From Mucilaginibacter ginsenosidivorans (GTDB taxonomy: Bacteria; Bacteroidota; Bacteroidia; Sphingobacteriales; Sphingobacteriaceae), in assembly GCF_007971025.1 (NCBI RefSeq), contig NZ_CP042436.1, forward strand, positions 5,022,001 through 5,086,000: DNA of 64,000 nucleotides, read 5' to 3'. The translations under genes and the position numbers were made by a program. Below are positions 1-8,296 of this stretch, in pieces. Numbering within the stretch: position 1 is the stretch's first letter; each line of letters starts with the position of its first letter. The notes beneath the pieces are model-generated. The model did not search any database and had not been told where the DNA came from. It was given only the letters and a program-made list of their open reading frames with translations.

Positions 1-81
1 GGCAAATTTCTCGGCTATCTTACGGCCTATGCCCTTCGAGGCGCCGGTTATCAGTGCTGTTTTTCCTTCCAGTAATTTCAT
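1..81 (-). CDS. SDR-family reductase, FabG-like (5' end only)
   Basis: Only the first 27 codons are in the window; the gene runs off the left edge. The protein starts MKLLEGKTALITGASKGIGR, with the TGxxxGxG nucleotide-binding glycine motif of short-chain dehydrogenases right at the N-terminus. This start is characteristic of 3-oxoacyl-ACP reductase (FabG), the NADPH-dependent ketoreductase of fatty-acid elongation, but other SDRs begin similarly. The catalytic Ser-Tyr-Lys residues are outside the window, so the substrate is not decided here. Confidence 0.8.
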   Translation of the reverse strand, partial: MKLLEGKTALITGASKGIGRKIAEKFA

Positions 82-180
82 AATTTTCAGAATGGTTTCG
101 GGGGTCGAAGATAGATAATTAGTCGGAAAGTGGAAAAACCCGCCAGATAGTTATAATTTTATTCATCCCAAATCATAATA

Positions 181-699
181 ATGAAATTACTACTACAACT
201 TAAATCCTGGCAACTTTTTATATTAATCGTTATTCCGCTACTCTTTCAACCAAATGGTTTCATATACCAGGTTATAGTTCTGTTTGGATACAGCATTTAT
301 ATAACATGGATATTTGCTATTGGAAGTACAATGCACTCGCTAATTTTAGCTAAAACAAAACCGAATATTATCTATTTCAAAATAACCTGCTTTAGCATGG
401 CTGTGATAGTAATATTAAGTTGTCTGTTTAATCCTTTCGCGTTTTCTGACCCTTTTGCAGGCGGCAGCAACGCATATATTTTCTGGGTATTCTTTGGGTT
501 GACAATCGCTAGTTCATTTTATTCTTTCGGATTCGCTGCACGAATGCTTGAATCAGCGCGTAGTAATGAGATGGCAAATCGCAGTGACTCGCTTAAAAGC
601 TTCTTATATATTTGGTTTTTCCCCATTGGTATTTGGTACATACAGCCCATAATTAAGAGCGTCTTGCGTGACAAAAGTGTACACTCATCTAATGTTTAA
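181..699 (+). CDS. hypothetical multi-pass membrane protein
   Basis: 172 residues, not recognised. Hydrophobic segments lie at about residues 10-28, 32-52, 65-85 and 98-120, with one more near 140-158, so it is a small integral inner-membrane protein. The C-terminal tail is polar and positively charged. It has an ATG start after an AT-rich leader without a Shine-Dalgarno sequence, which is normal here. Its 3' end overlaps the convergent CWC gene by 15 bases. The sequence is AT-richer than its neighbours. Confidence 0.7.
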   Translation: MKLLLQLKSWQLFILIVIPLLFQPNGFIYQVIVLFGYSIYITWIFAIGSTMHSLILAKTKPNIIYFKITCFSMAVIVILSCLFNPFAFSDPFAGGSNAYIFWVFFGLTIASSFYSFGFAARMLESARSNEMANRSDSLKSFLYIWFFPIGIWYIQPIIKSVLRDKSVHSSNV

Positions 700-900
700 C
701 AAGATAGCAAACTCTTCTTTCAACGCCATCAAACAACCCGCACACAAACACCCATCATACTGTTCGCTGACATATTGAGTTTCATTCAGCGTGAGCGACA
801 CTTTGGCGCACTGGCATTTGGTGAATGAATTGGCCTTACATTCAAACGGCGAACCACAACGTTCGCAACGAACGATCTCGTGTTTTTGGTGAACTGGCAT
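685..900 (-). CDS. cysteine-rich CWC family small protein
   Basis: 71 residues with many cysteines: CxxC near residues 12-15, a further Cys at about 21, a C-x-C pair near 29-31, and CxC/CxxC near 51-56. This spacing fits the cysteine-rich CWC family, presumed metal-binding small proteins of unknown role. It starts with an ATG and lies upstream of nothing on its own strand except intergenic DNA. Its 3' end overlaps the convergent membrane-protein gene by 15 bases. The family assignment comes from the Cys pattern only. Confidence 0.7.
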   Translation of the reverse strand: MPVHQKHEIVRCERCGSPFECKANSFTKCQCAKVSLTLNETQYVSEQYDGCLCAGCLMALKEEFAILLNIR

Positions 901-914
901 GATTATAATAATAG

Positions 915-942
915 GTAGAGACGCATAATTATGCGTCTCTAC
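915..942. repeat. 28-bp perfect palindrome, copy 1
   Basis: A perfect palindrome whose left half is GTAGAGACGCATAA. It lies 10 bases beyond the nrdA stop codon and can form a 14-bp stem in either transcript, so it may end or protect the nrdBA mRNA. A second copy, with one compensated base-pair change, is at 53899-53926 behind rplQ. Confidence 0.85.
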
Positions 943-952
943 AATGCATTTT

Positions 953-3331
953 TTATGCGGAACACGTCACACATCCCTCATCCATCGAACAGCTTGGCCC
1001 GGCGGGTATTTCGTCAGCAACCTGTTCCACATGTTCCGGTATAACCGGATCCATATTTTTGCCGCCCTGGTTCTCTACTGTGAATTTAATAGCCTGCGAT
1101 GCCGCCTGTGTGCGCAGGTAATACATGCCTGTTTTGAGGCCCTTCTTCCAGGCGTAAAAATGCATGGAGGTTAGTTTGGATGCATTTGGCGAGTTGATGA
1201 ACAGGTTTAGCGACTGCGACTGGCAGATATAAGCGCCCCTGTCGGCAGCCATATCGATTATGTTACGCATCTTGATCTCCCACACGGTTTTGTACAGGTC
1301 CTTCAATTCCTGCGGAATCTCAGCAATTTCCTGTATCGAACCGTTTGCGGTAATTATCTTATCCTTCATTGTCGTGTTCCACAAGCCAAGATTGACCAGG
1401 TCGCGCAGCAGGAATTTGTTGACAATGATAAACTCGCCGCTTAATACCCGGCGGGTATAAATATTAGAGGTATAGGGTTCAAAACATTCATTGTTGCCCA
1501 ATATCTGCGAAGTGGAAGCAGTTGGCATCGGCGCCACCAGCAGCGAATTGCGTACCCCGTGGTTCATTACATCCAACCGCAGGTTTTCCCAATCCCAGTG
1601 ACCGCTATTGGGCGTAACACCCCACATATCAAACTGGAACTTTCCTTTGGATAAGGGCGAGCCTTTGAAAGTTTCATAAGCGCCTTCCTTGATCGCCAGG
1701 TCCTTTGAGGCCGTCATTGCGGCAAAGTAGATGGTCTCAAATATTTCTTTGTTCAATTGTTTGGCCTCATCGCTTTCAAAGGGCAAACGCAGCTGAATAA
1801 ATGCATCGGCCAAACCCTGTACACCTAAACCTATCGGCCGGTGGCGCAGGTTTGAATAACGTGCCTCTTCAACCGGGTAATAGTTATTGTCAATAATGCG
1901 GTTCAGGTTCAATGTTACCTGGTAAGTTACCTCGTATAATTTCTGGTGATCGAATATGCCGTTGATAACGTACCGCGGCAGCGCCAGCGAAGCGAGATTA
2001 CAAACTGCAACTTCTTTGTCCGAGGTGTATTCCATGATCTCGGTACATAGGTTCGAGCTTTTGATCGTCCCTAAATTTTGCTGGTTCGATTTGCTGTTGG
2101 CTGCATCTTTATATAACAAATAAGGCGTGCCGGTTTCTACCTGGGCATCGAGTATCGCAAACCAAAGTTCCTGGGCTTTTACCGTTTTGCGGGCATGGCC
2201 TTCTTTTTCGTATTGCTCATAAAGCGTTTCAAATTCTTGGCCAAAACATTCAGCCAGGCCAGGCGCCTCGTGGGGGCAGAACAGGCTCCAGTCTTCATTA
2301 GCCTCTACCCTTTTCATAAACAGGTCCGATACCCAAAGGGCATAGAACAAATCGCGGGCGCGCATTTCTTCCTTGCCATGATTTTTGCGCAGGTCCAAAA
2401 ACTCAAATACATCGGCATGCCACGGCTCCAGGTATATAGCGAACGCACCTTTACGCTTGCCGCCACCCTGATCGACATAACGGGCCGTGTCATTAAATAC
2501 CCGCAGCATCGGGATAATGCCGTTACTGGTACCGTTGGTGCCGCTGATGTACGAACCGGTTGCCCTCACATTATGGATACTCAGCCCGATACCACCGGCG
2601 CTTTGTGATATTTTGGCGGTTTGTTTCAGCGTGTCATAAATACCGTCGATGCTGTCATCCTTCATCGTCAGCAAAAAGCAGGACGACATTTGCGGCTTTG
2701 GCGTACCGGCGTTGAACAGCGTCGGCGTGGCGTGTGTAAACCAGCGCTCGCTCATCAGGTTATAGGTTTTTATCACGCTGTCCACATCATCCTTGTGGAT
2801 ACCAACCGATACCCGCATAAACAGGTGCTGCGGGCGCTCGGCTATTTTGCCTTCTATTTTCAGCAGGTAAGATTTTTCAAGCGTCTTAAAGCCGAAATAA
2901 TCAAAGCCGAAGTCACGATCATATATGATGGTGCTGTCCAAAAGTTCAGCGTTTTCTTTGATCACCTCCCAAACGTCATCCGCCAGCAGTGACGCGTTCT
3001 TGCCCGTTTTTGCGTCAGTATATTCATGCAGGCGGCGCATGGTTTCTGAAAAGGATTTAATGGTGTTTTTATGCAGGTTGGATACCGCTATACGCGATGC
3101 CAGCAGGGCGTAATCCGGATGTTTGGTAGTTAACGAAGCAGCAGTTTCGGCCGCCAGGTTATCCAGTTCGGATGTGGTTACGCCGTCGTACAAACCTTCG
3201 ATAACCTTTTTGGCCACATCTATCGAGTCGACTAATGCCGGATTCAAACCATAGCACAGCTTCTCTATGCGTGCCGTTATCTTGTCAAATTTTACGGTTT
3301 CTTTTTTACCGTCTCTTTTTATTACGAACAT
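953..3331 (-). CDS. nrdA: class Ia ribonucleoside-diphosphate reductase, alpha subunit
   Basis: 792 residues. Reduces ribonucleoside diphosphates to deoxyribonucleotides together with NrdB. The N-terminal ATP-cone (about 1-92) starts MFVIKRDGKKETVKFDKIT, very close to the eukaryotic R1 start. The redox/thiyl cysteines are C218 (SSCFL), C429 (NLCTEI, with E431) and C444 (AVCNLAS), the same numbering as in eukaryotic R1. The C-terminal shuttle pair is C787/C790. The length is that of eukaryotic-type R1 rather than of E. coli NrdA. It is second in the operon, 51 bases after nrdB, and so under the same cobalamin riboswitch. Confidence 0.97.
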   Translation of the reverse strand: MFVIKRDGKKETVKFDKITARIEKLCYGLNPALVDSIDVAKKVIEGLYDGVTTSELDNLAAETAASLTTKHPDYALLASRIAVSNLHKNTIKSFSETMRRLHEYTDAKTGKNASLLADDVWEVIKENAELLDSTIIYDRDFGFDYFGFKTLEKSYLLKIEGKIAERPQHLFMRVSVGIHKDDVDSVIKTYNLMSERWFTHATPTLFNAGTPKPQMSSCFLLTMKDDSIDGIYDTLKQTAKISQSAGGIGLSIHNVRATGSYISGTNGTSNGIIPMLRVFNDTARYVDQGGGKRKGAFAIYLEPWHADVFEFLDLRKNHGKEEMRARDLFYALWVSDLFMKRVEANEDWSLFCPHEAPGLAECFGQEFETLYEQYEKEGHARKTVKAQELWFAILDAQVETGTPYLLYKDAANSKSNQQNLGTIKSSNLCTEIMEYTSDKEVAVCNLASLALPRYVINGIFDHQKLYEVTYQVTLNLNRIIDNNYYPVEEARYSNLRHRPIGLGVQGLADAFIQLRLPFESDEAKQLNKEIFETIYFAAMTASKDLAIKEGAYETFKGSPLSKGKFQFDMWGVTPNSGHWDWENLRLDVMNHGVRNSLLVAPMPTASTSQILGNNECFEPYTSNIYTRRVLSGEFIIVNKFLLRDLVNLGLWNTTMKDKIITANGSIQEIAEIPQELKDLYKTVWEIKMRNIIDMAADRGAYICQSQSLNLFINSPNASKLTSMHFYAWKKGLKTGMYYLRTQAASQAIKFTVENQGGKNMDPVIPEHVEQVADEIPAGPSCSMDEGCVTCSA

Positions 3332-3382
3332 GGTGTCTCTTGATAAATTGTTTTACTGTTATATTGTTGAACTGATCGGGGC

Positions 3383-4357
3383 TCAGAAATCCTCGTCCAG
3401 CGAGAATGCCTGGCTTTTTACTTCGGTGTTAAGCACACCGCTTTTCTGGTAATCGCCTACGCGTTTTTCGAAGAAATTCGTCTTTCCCTGCAGGGATATC
3501 ATTTCCATAAAATCGAATGGATTGCTTGCATTATATACCCTATCATAGCCCAATTCTGTCAGCCATCGGTCGGCGACGAATTCGATATACTGGCTCATTA
3601 GTTTGGCATTCATGCCTATCAGGTTTACCGGCAGGGCGTCGGTCACGAATTCCTTTTCTATTTCAACCGCATCGGTGATGATCTTGGTCGCTTCTGCTTT
3701 GGAAAGCTTTTCTGTCAGCATACTGTACAGTAAACAGGCAAACTCGCAATGCATGCCTTCATCGCGCGAGATCAATTCGTTACTGAAAGTCAGGCCCGGC
3801 ATCAGTCCGCGTTTTTTCAGCCAGAAGATGGAACAGAAACTGCCGGAAAAGAAAATCCCTTCTACCGCCGCGAATGCCACCAGCCGTTGTGCAAATGTTC
3901 CGTTATTGATCCACTTCAATGCCCACTCTGCCTTTTTCTGAACAGCGGGCACCGTATCAATGGCGTGGAAAAGATGGTCTTTTTCGGCGGGATCTTTAAT
4001 ATAAGTATCTATCAGCAGTGCGTACGTTTCTGAGTGGATATTTTCCATCATGATCTGGAAGCCGTAGAAACACCGTGCCTCAGGCACCTGGACTTCGCTC
4101 ATGAAGTTTACGGCGAGGTTCTCGTTTACAATACCATCGCTTGCGGCGAAGAAAGCCAGGATATGCGATATAAAATGCTTCTCGCCGCTGTTGAGGTTTT
4201 CCCAATGCTTCAGATCGTCGGACAGGTCGATCTCTTCCGCGGTCCAGAAACTGGCCTCGTGCTTTTTGTACATTTCCCAGATGCGGGGGTAGTTGATGGG
4301 GAGGATAACAAACCGGTCCTTGTTCTCCCGAAGTAATACTTCATTTTCCTGATTCAT
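3383..4357 (-). CDS. nrdB: class Ia ribonucleoside-diphosphate reductase, beta subunit
   Basis: 324 residues from the ATG at 4357; the frame is open to a TTG at 4390, but the ATG start (MNQENEVLL) fits the family better. Di-iron protein that holds the tyrosyl radical. The motif ENIHSETYALLIDTYI contains the radical tyrosine (Y112) in the eukaryotic-type R2 context, so this is a true class Ia subunit and not the Tyr-less class Ic. First iron ligand D44 (EEIDL), further ligands E105 and H108. The C-terminal tail (FSLDEDF) is the R1-docking peptide. First gene of nrdB-nrdA. Confidence 0.96.
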   Translation of the reverse strand: MNQENEVLLRENKDRFVILPINYPRIWEMYKKHEASFWTAEEIDLSDDLKHWENLNSGEKHFISHILAFFAASDGIVNENLAVNFMSEVQVPEARCFYGFQIMMENIHSETYALLIDTYIKDPAEKDHLFHAIDTVPAVQKKAEWALKWINNGTFAQRLVAFAAVEGIFFSGSFCSIFWLKKRGLMPGLTFSNELISRDEGMHCEFACLLYSMLTEKLSKAEATKIITDAVEIEKEFVTDALPVNLIGMNAKLMSQYIEFVADRWLTELGYDRVYNASNPFDFMEMISLQGKTNFFEKRVGDYQKSGVLNTEVKSQAFSLDEDF

Positions 4358-4454
4358 GCCTTGTCTTTTTAATTTTAGCGGAGTCGACAAAAGACAATGA
4401 ACCGGGCACTTTTACGGCAGTACCGGGGACAGGGCTTTTATCAAAACCTTATTC

Positions 4455-4665
4455 GTGAAAGTTTTGACAAGCCATAATGGCAGGTGTCTGGCTGGTGGTC
4501 AATAGTCAATGGTCAATAGTCAATGGCAGCGGCGAATTTTATTCACCATTAACCAATCACTATTCACTACTCACAATTCACCATCTCACAGTTGCACGTC
4601 AGCCCATGATTTGCACATGGTTCCCTTTTAATGCCGGTTTTTAACCCGGCAACCTTTTATAGCGT
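4455..4665 (-). promoter_or_regulatory. cobalamin (AdoCbl) riboswitch upstream of nrdBA
   Basis: Read on the minus strand, the leader contains the conserved core of the cobalamin aptamer in order: GGTTGCC then a small GCCGGTTTTTAACCCGGC-type stem, then AAAAGGGAACCATGTGCAAA (around 4636-4617), the GCTGACGTGCAACTGTGA block (around 4602-4585), and near the 3' end AGCCAGACACCTGCCA (around 4491-4476), matching the family's AAGYCAGGAGACCTGCC. The nrdB start is about 100 bases downstream. Cobalamin riboswitches are known to repress B12-independent isoenzymes, including class I RNR, when coenzyme B12 is available. The 3' expression platform is not resolved by eye. A word-repeat hairpin sits in the variable arm (4495-4585). 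Confidence 0.82.
4495..4585. repeat. word-repeat hairpin (GTCAATA family) inside the riboswitch
   Basis: The left arm is made of GGTCAATAGTCAAT units (4497-4526), the right arm of CACCATTAACCAATCACTAT-like units (4543-4584). They are imperfect reverse complements separated by about 16 bases. The position is between the conserved CAACTGT block and the 3' CCTGCC strand of the riboswitch, where peripheral stems vary in length. Confidence 0.8.
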
Positions 4666-4760
4666 TTGTTAAAGAACTTGTGGATTCAAAGATAAGCTGC
4701 AGGGGTCTTACGATGTTAAGGATAGTTTTAAACAAGGGCCGGAGTTATGAACAAGGCAGC

Positions 4761-4837
4761 TTGAATGGTTGATTGGGTTAGATCAAGTTGACAGAATTTG
4801 ACCCCAACTTAATCAACTACTTAACTTAATCAACCCT
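4761..4837. repeat. word-repeat hairpin (GTTGATT family)
   Basis: Arms TTGAATGGTTGATTGGGTTA (from 4761) and CTTAATCAACTACTTAACTT... (4805-4835) are imperfect reverse complements made of GTTGA/TCAAC words. The right arm covers the msrB stop codon, so the element ends the msrB transcript. Confidence 0.7.
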
Positions 4838-5195
4838 CCAACGGCACAAACTTCAAACTTACCGAGTTAACGCAATGCCTTACGTTTTTCGGGGTTAGAT
4901 ATTCACCCTCGAAAACGTGGCCCAGGTGGGCGCCGCAATTGGCGCATACTATCTCCACGCGCCGACCATCAGCATCCGGAACACGTTTTACTGCGCCGGC
5001 TATCTCGTCGTCAAAGCTTGGCCAGCCGCAATGCGATTCAAATTTGGTTTCTGAAGTGTACAACGGCGTATCGCATCTTTTACATACGTACAGCCCATGT
5101 GCATGATTATTTAACAGCGAGCCGGTGAACGGACGCTCAGTTCCTTTGTATAATATTACCCTTTCTTCCTGGGGTGTTAATTGATTGTATTCCAT
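4830..5195 (-). CDS. msrB: peptide-methionine (R)-S-oxide reductase
   Basis: 121 residues, the size of a free-standing MsrB domain. Repairs methionine-R-sulfoxide in proteins. Zinc site C38-x-x-C41 and C84-x-x-C87; GWPSF motif at 57-61; catalytic cysteine C108 in RHCVNSVSLKF. No signal peptide, so it should be cytoplasmic. It is a single gene with its own promoter box TATATTTG (5243-5250, minus strand). Its stop lies in a word-repeat hairpin. Confidence 0.95.
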   Translation of the reverse strand: MEYNQLTPQEERVILYKGTERPFTGSLLNNHAHGLYVCKRCDTPLYTSETKFESHCGWPSFDDEIAGAVKRVPDADGRRVEIVCANCGAHLGHVFEGEYLTPKNVRHCVNSVSLKFVPLEG

Positions 5196-5242
5196 ATTAT
5201 TTTTGATTACACCGATGTGGTATTTGATTTCACTGATTATAA

Positions 5243-5250
5243 CAAATATA
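5243..5250 (-). promoter_or_regulatory. -7 promoter box of msrB
   Basis: TATATTTG on the minus strand, an exact match to the Bacteroidetes -7 consensus TAnnTTTG, about 48 bases upstream of the msrB ATG. No clear -33 TTG is seen at the usual distance. Confidence 0.5.
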
Positions 5251-5322
5251 CGGCAGGTTTGGCGTTTTGATTTTTGAGGAGGGGCTTGTTTACAATGGGT
5301 TGACTAAGGACATGAAAGGCGA

Positions 5323-5841
5323 TCATATATCAAATTGACGTTTGTCAATATAATTAAAGAATTTTCTATAACAAATTCTTGGCTTCTTTCTTAAAAAAGA
5401 TTGAAGCGCTGTATCATAAGCCAAAAGAGGAATAGTAAATTTTGTTACCAGTAATTTTCTAAAATCCGAGGTATATATAATTATGTAATTATAAGTCCCA
5501 AACTTTCCTAATGACTTTTGTTCGAAAATTTCAACTTTATTTACATCATCACGATCAATCGAAATCTCCTTTCCATTTTTTGTAATTGTAAGTTTTGAAT
5601 TATCGCTGTTGATTATCATTTTTTTACCCTTATCTAGAAAATTGAATTGTCTAATCATGTATAGCTCATAAAATTGCAAATAGGCAAGAGCCGCTAGTAT
5701 CGCAGAAGCAAATAAGAAGAAAGTAGGATTATGATGGGTTTTGATTAATGAGAAAATAATGCCTATCAGGAATATTATTAATGCAAATATTTCAATGACG
5801 ATACTTTTTTTCTTAAAGACAAACTCCTTTGTTTTCTTCAT
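5323..5841 (-). CDS. hypothetical membrane protein with possible PH-like domain
   Basis: 172 residues, not firmly recognised. Two closely spaced transmembrane segments (about 14-34 and 39-60) are followed by a soluble beta-rich region with the pattern 'ITKNGKEISI..DDV.KVEI...YIIIYTSDFRKLLVTKFTI'. This resembles bacterial PH-like membrane proteins, where two helices precede one PH fold; that is an inference from pattern. AT-rich codon use relative to the flanking genes suggests recent arrival or weak expression. Confidence 0.65.
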   Translation of the reverse strand: MKKTKEFVFKKKSIVIEIFALIIFLIGIIFSLIKTHHNPTFFLFASAILAALAYLQFYELYMIRQFNFLDKGKKMIINSDNSKLTITKNGKEISIDRDDVNKVEIFEQKSLGKFGTYNYIIIYTSDFRKLLVTKFTIPLLAYDTALQSFLRKKPRICYRKFFNYIDKRQFDI

Positions 5842-5934
5842 CGTTTCAGGTAATTCAAAATAAAAATAAAAAATCCCGGCCGAAACCAGGATTTATATTT
5901 TATTAGGTTGAAAAAAAGCTTTTACCTTTCAGCT

Positions 5935-6813
5935 TTAACCTTTCTTCGCCAGTTCCTCTGCCATCGCAGCGCCTATTTCCGCAGGCGATTGTACCACGCG
6001 TATGCCGCATTCGGCCATGATCTTCATTTTTGCTGCCGCGGTATCGTCGGCTCCGCCTACTATTGCTCCGGCGTGACCCATACGGCGCCCCGCAGGGGCG
6101 GTTTGCCCGGCGATGAAACCCACAACGGGCTTGGTGCCGTTCGCTTTGATCCAGCGGGCAGCTTCGGCTTCCATACCGCCGCCTATCTCGCCTATCATGA
6201 TAATGCCATGGGTATCAGGGTCGTTCATCAACAGCTCAACAGCTTCTTTGGTTGGTGTGCCGATGATCGGGTCGCCGCCAATGCCGATGGCCGTAGTGAT
6301 GCCTAAACCAGCCTTTACCACCTGGTCTACGGCTTCGTAAGTTAAAGTACCCGATTTGGAAACCACCCCTACATGACCTTTACGGAAAATGAAGCCCGGC
6401 ATAATACCGATCTTAGCTTCGCCGGCGGTTATGATACCCGGGCAGTTAGGACCAATAAGGCGGGTGTCCCGATCCTTGATGTATTCCTTCACCATGATCA
6501 TATCCTTGGTCGGGATACCTTCGGTGATGCAGACGATCAGTTTGATACCAGCCTCGGCAGCTTCCATAATAGCGTCGGCAGCAAAGGGCGGCGGTACGAA
6601 AATGATGGATACGTTGGCACCGGTAATATCAACCGCTTCTTTAACCGTATTGAAAACAGGAAGGTTAAGGTGTTTCTGGCCGCCTTTGCCCGGTGTTACG
6701 CCGCCAACTACGTTGGTGCCGTATTCGATCATCTGCGAGGCATGGTAGGTGCCTTCGTTACCTGTAAAACCCTGGACTATTACTTTGGAATCGTTATTGA
6801 CGAGAACGCTCAT
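5935..6813 (-). CDS. sucD: succinyl-CoA ligase, alpha subunit
   Basis: 292 residues, the normal length. In the TCA cycle the alpha subunit binds CoA and carries the phosphohistidine of succinyl-CoA synthetase. The CoA-binding N-terminal Rossmann part (GFTGNEG, GGVTPGKGG) and the active-site H247 in RRMGHAGAIVGG are intact. sucC is not adjacent, so the two subunits are encoded apart, as in many Bacteroidota. It has a well-formed Bacteroidetes promoter (6832-6861). Confidence 0.96.
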   Translation of the reverse strand: MSVLVNNDSKVIVQGFTGNEGTYHASQMIEYGTNVVGGVTPGKGGQKHLNLPVFNTVKEAVDITGANVSIIFVPPPFAADAIMEAAEAGIKLIVCITEGIPTKDMIMVKEYIKDRDTRLIGPNCPGIITAGEAKIGIMPGFIFRKGHVGVVSKSGTLTYEAVDQVVKAGLGITTAIGIGGDPIIGTPTKEAVELLMNDPDTHGIIMIGEIGGGMEAEAARWIKANGTKPVVGFIAGQTAPAGRRMGHAGAIVGGADDTAAAKMKIMAECGIRVVQSPAEIGAAMAEELAKKG

Positions 6814-6831
6814 AGATTAAAAATGTACGCG

Positions 6832-6861
6832 CAAAGCTAAAGTTATTGTTGGTAATCTCAA
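6832..6861 (-). promoter_or_regulatory. complete Bacteroidetes promoter of sucD
   Basis: On the minus strand: TTG (6861-6859), a 19-base spacer, then TAGCTTTG (6839-6832). This matches both the -33 TTG and the -7 TAnnTTTG elements at the expected spacing, 18 bases upstream of the sucD ATG. The best promoter in the window. Confidence 0.75.
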
Positions 6862-6881
6862 AGCCCCATTGCAGGGTTTAT

Positions 6882-6972
6882 TTACGATGTACGAATTAGG
6901 ATTTCAGATCGACAATAGTCCTTAATTCCAGGGGGCGCCAAATCGTAAGTCGTAATTTTAAGATCGTAATTA
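6882..6972. repeat. word-repeat hairpin (ACGAATTACGAT family)
   Basis: TTACGATGTACGAATTAGGA (from 6882) faces AAATCGTAAGTCGTAATTTT and following bases (6938-6971). Both arms consist of degenerate ACGAWTT words in opposite orientation. It lies directly behind the stop of the dicarboxylate symporter gene. Confidence 0.55.
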
Positions 6973-8220
6973 GTGCGCTTCGGCTCCAGGTGGCGTGCTA
7001 AACTCCTTCTCACTCTTCGCTATCACAATCGTCGCTATCCCGTTGCCGATCATATTGGTAATGGCCCGCGCTTCGGACATGAATTTATCGACGCCAAAAA
7101 GAATTGCAAGCCCCTCGACAGGTATCACTTTGATTACGGTAAGCGTAGACGCCAGCACGATAAAGCCGCTGCCGGTAACACCCGCAGCTCCCTTCGAGGT
7201 TATCATCAGGATGCCGATGATGGTGAGCTGCTGACCGATAGATAAGGGGATATGAAAAACCTGAGCAAGGAAAATAACCGCCATGGAAAGATAAATGGTT
7301 GTACCGTCGAGGTTGAAGGAATAGCCTGCCGGGATGACCAAACCTACTACCGAACGCGAGCAGCCGAATTTCTCCATCTTCTCCATCATGCTGGGCAGCA
7401 CCGATTCGGACGATGAGGTGCCCCAAACGATCACGATCTCCTCTTTTATGAATTTCAGGTAATGCCAGAGGCTGAATTTATAAAGGCGGCAAACAATATT
7501 GAGCACTACGAAAATGAAGATAGCCATAGTGGCATACACTGAAACCATTAGCCATGCAAGCGGTTTAAGCGTTGCTACGCCGTAGGTGCTAACCGTAAAG
7601 GCCATACCGGCAAAAGCGCCAACCGGGGCCAGGCGCATCACAACGTGCATGATATTAAAGAAAACCTTTGACAGCTTTTCGAAGAAACCAATGAGCGATT
7701 GTCCCGTCTCCCCCATTCTGCTTAAGCCAAAACCGAACAGGATGGCGAAGAAAAGTATCTGTAAGATGTCGCCCTTAGCAAAAGCGTCGAACACATTGGA
7801 AGGAATAATATGGGCAAAAAAATCGCCCCAGTGCATTTCGGCGGCAGCTTTCTGATAGGTTGCTATTTTTGCTGCATCGGCTGTGTTGTGGGCTAATGCC
7901 GTAACCGTGCTAACTTCGCCAGGCTTGATAACATTGGCAACTGTAATACCTATAATGAGCGCAAAGGTGGTTACGATCTCGAAATATAATAATGCCTTTC
8001 CACCGACCCTGCCCACTTTTTTCAGGTCGCTCATACCTGCAATACCTAATATGATGGTAAGGAAAATAATAGGCGCGATCAACATGGTGATCAGGTCGAC
8101 AAACTTTTTGCTGATCAGTTGAGCGGTCGGACCAAAGCCCCTAAAATAATAGCCGACGATAACGCCTAAAATAATAGCGGTAATAACCTGGAAGGTGAGA
8201 TTGGATAGCAGGCGTTTCAT
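6970..8220 (-). CDS. dicarboxylate/amino acid:cation symporter (DAACS family)
   Basis: 416 residues from the ATG at 8220; the frame continues to a TTG at 8250 but the ATG (MKRLLSNLTFQV) gives the usual N-terminus. A proton- or sodium-coupled transporter of C4-dicarboxylates or glutamate/aspartate. Signature regions: the serine-rich hairpin SSSESVLP (GTSSSESVLPSMM), the NLDGTTIY motif of TM7 and the re-entrant loop near GAAGVTGSGF. About eight transmembrane segments. Substrate cannot be chosen between DctA-like and GltP-like by eye. It lies beside sucD, which suits TCA-cycle substrates, but the two are not clearly co-transcribed. Confidence 0.92.
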   Translation of the reverse strand: MKRLLSNLTFQVITAIILGVIVGYYFRGFGPTAQLISKKFVDLITMLIAPIIFLTIILGIAGMSDLKKVGRVGGKALLYFEIVTTFALIIGITVANVIKPGEVSTVTALAHNTADAAKIATYQKAAAEMHWGDFFAHIIPSNVFDAFAKGDILQILFFAILFGFGLSRMGETGQSLIGFFEKLSKVFFNIMHVVMRLAPVGAFAGMAFTVSTYGVATLKPLAWLMVSVYATMAIFIFVVLNIVCRLYKFSLWHYLKFIKEEIVIVWGTSSSESVLPSMMEKMEKFGCSRSVVGLVIPAGYSFNLDGTTIYLSMAVIFLAQVFHIPLSIGQQLTIIGILMITSKGAAGVTGSGFIVLASTLTVIKVIPVEGLAILFGVDKFMSEARAITNMIGNGIATIVIAKSEKEFSTPPGAEAH

Positions 8221-8296
8221 GGAGTAACAATAATACAATTTACCTTTCAATATTTAGCTAAACCGGAACGGTGCATTTTTATACCTTAGCAGCCTG

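Noticed and set aside
4358..4390. Upstream TTG start of nrdB
   Set aside because: The extra 11 residues have no family counterpart; the ATG at 4357 gives the standard start.
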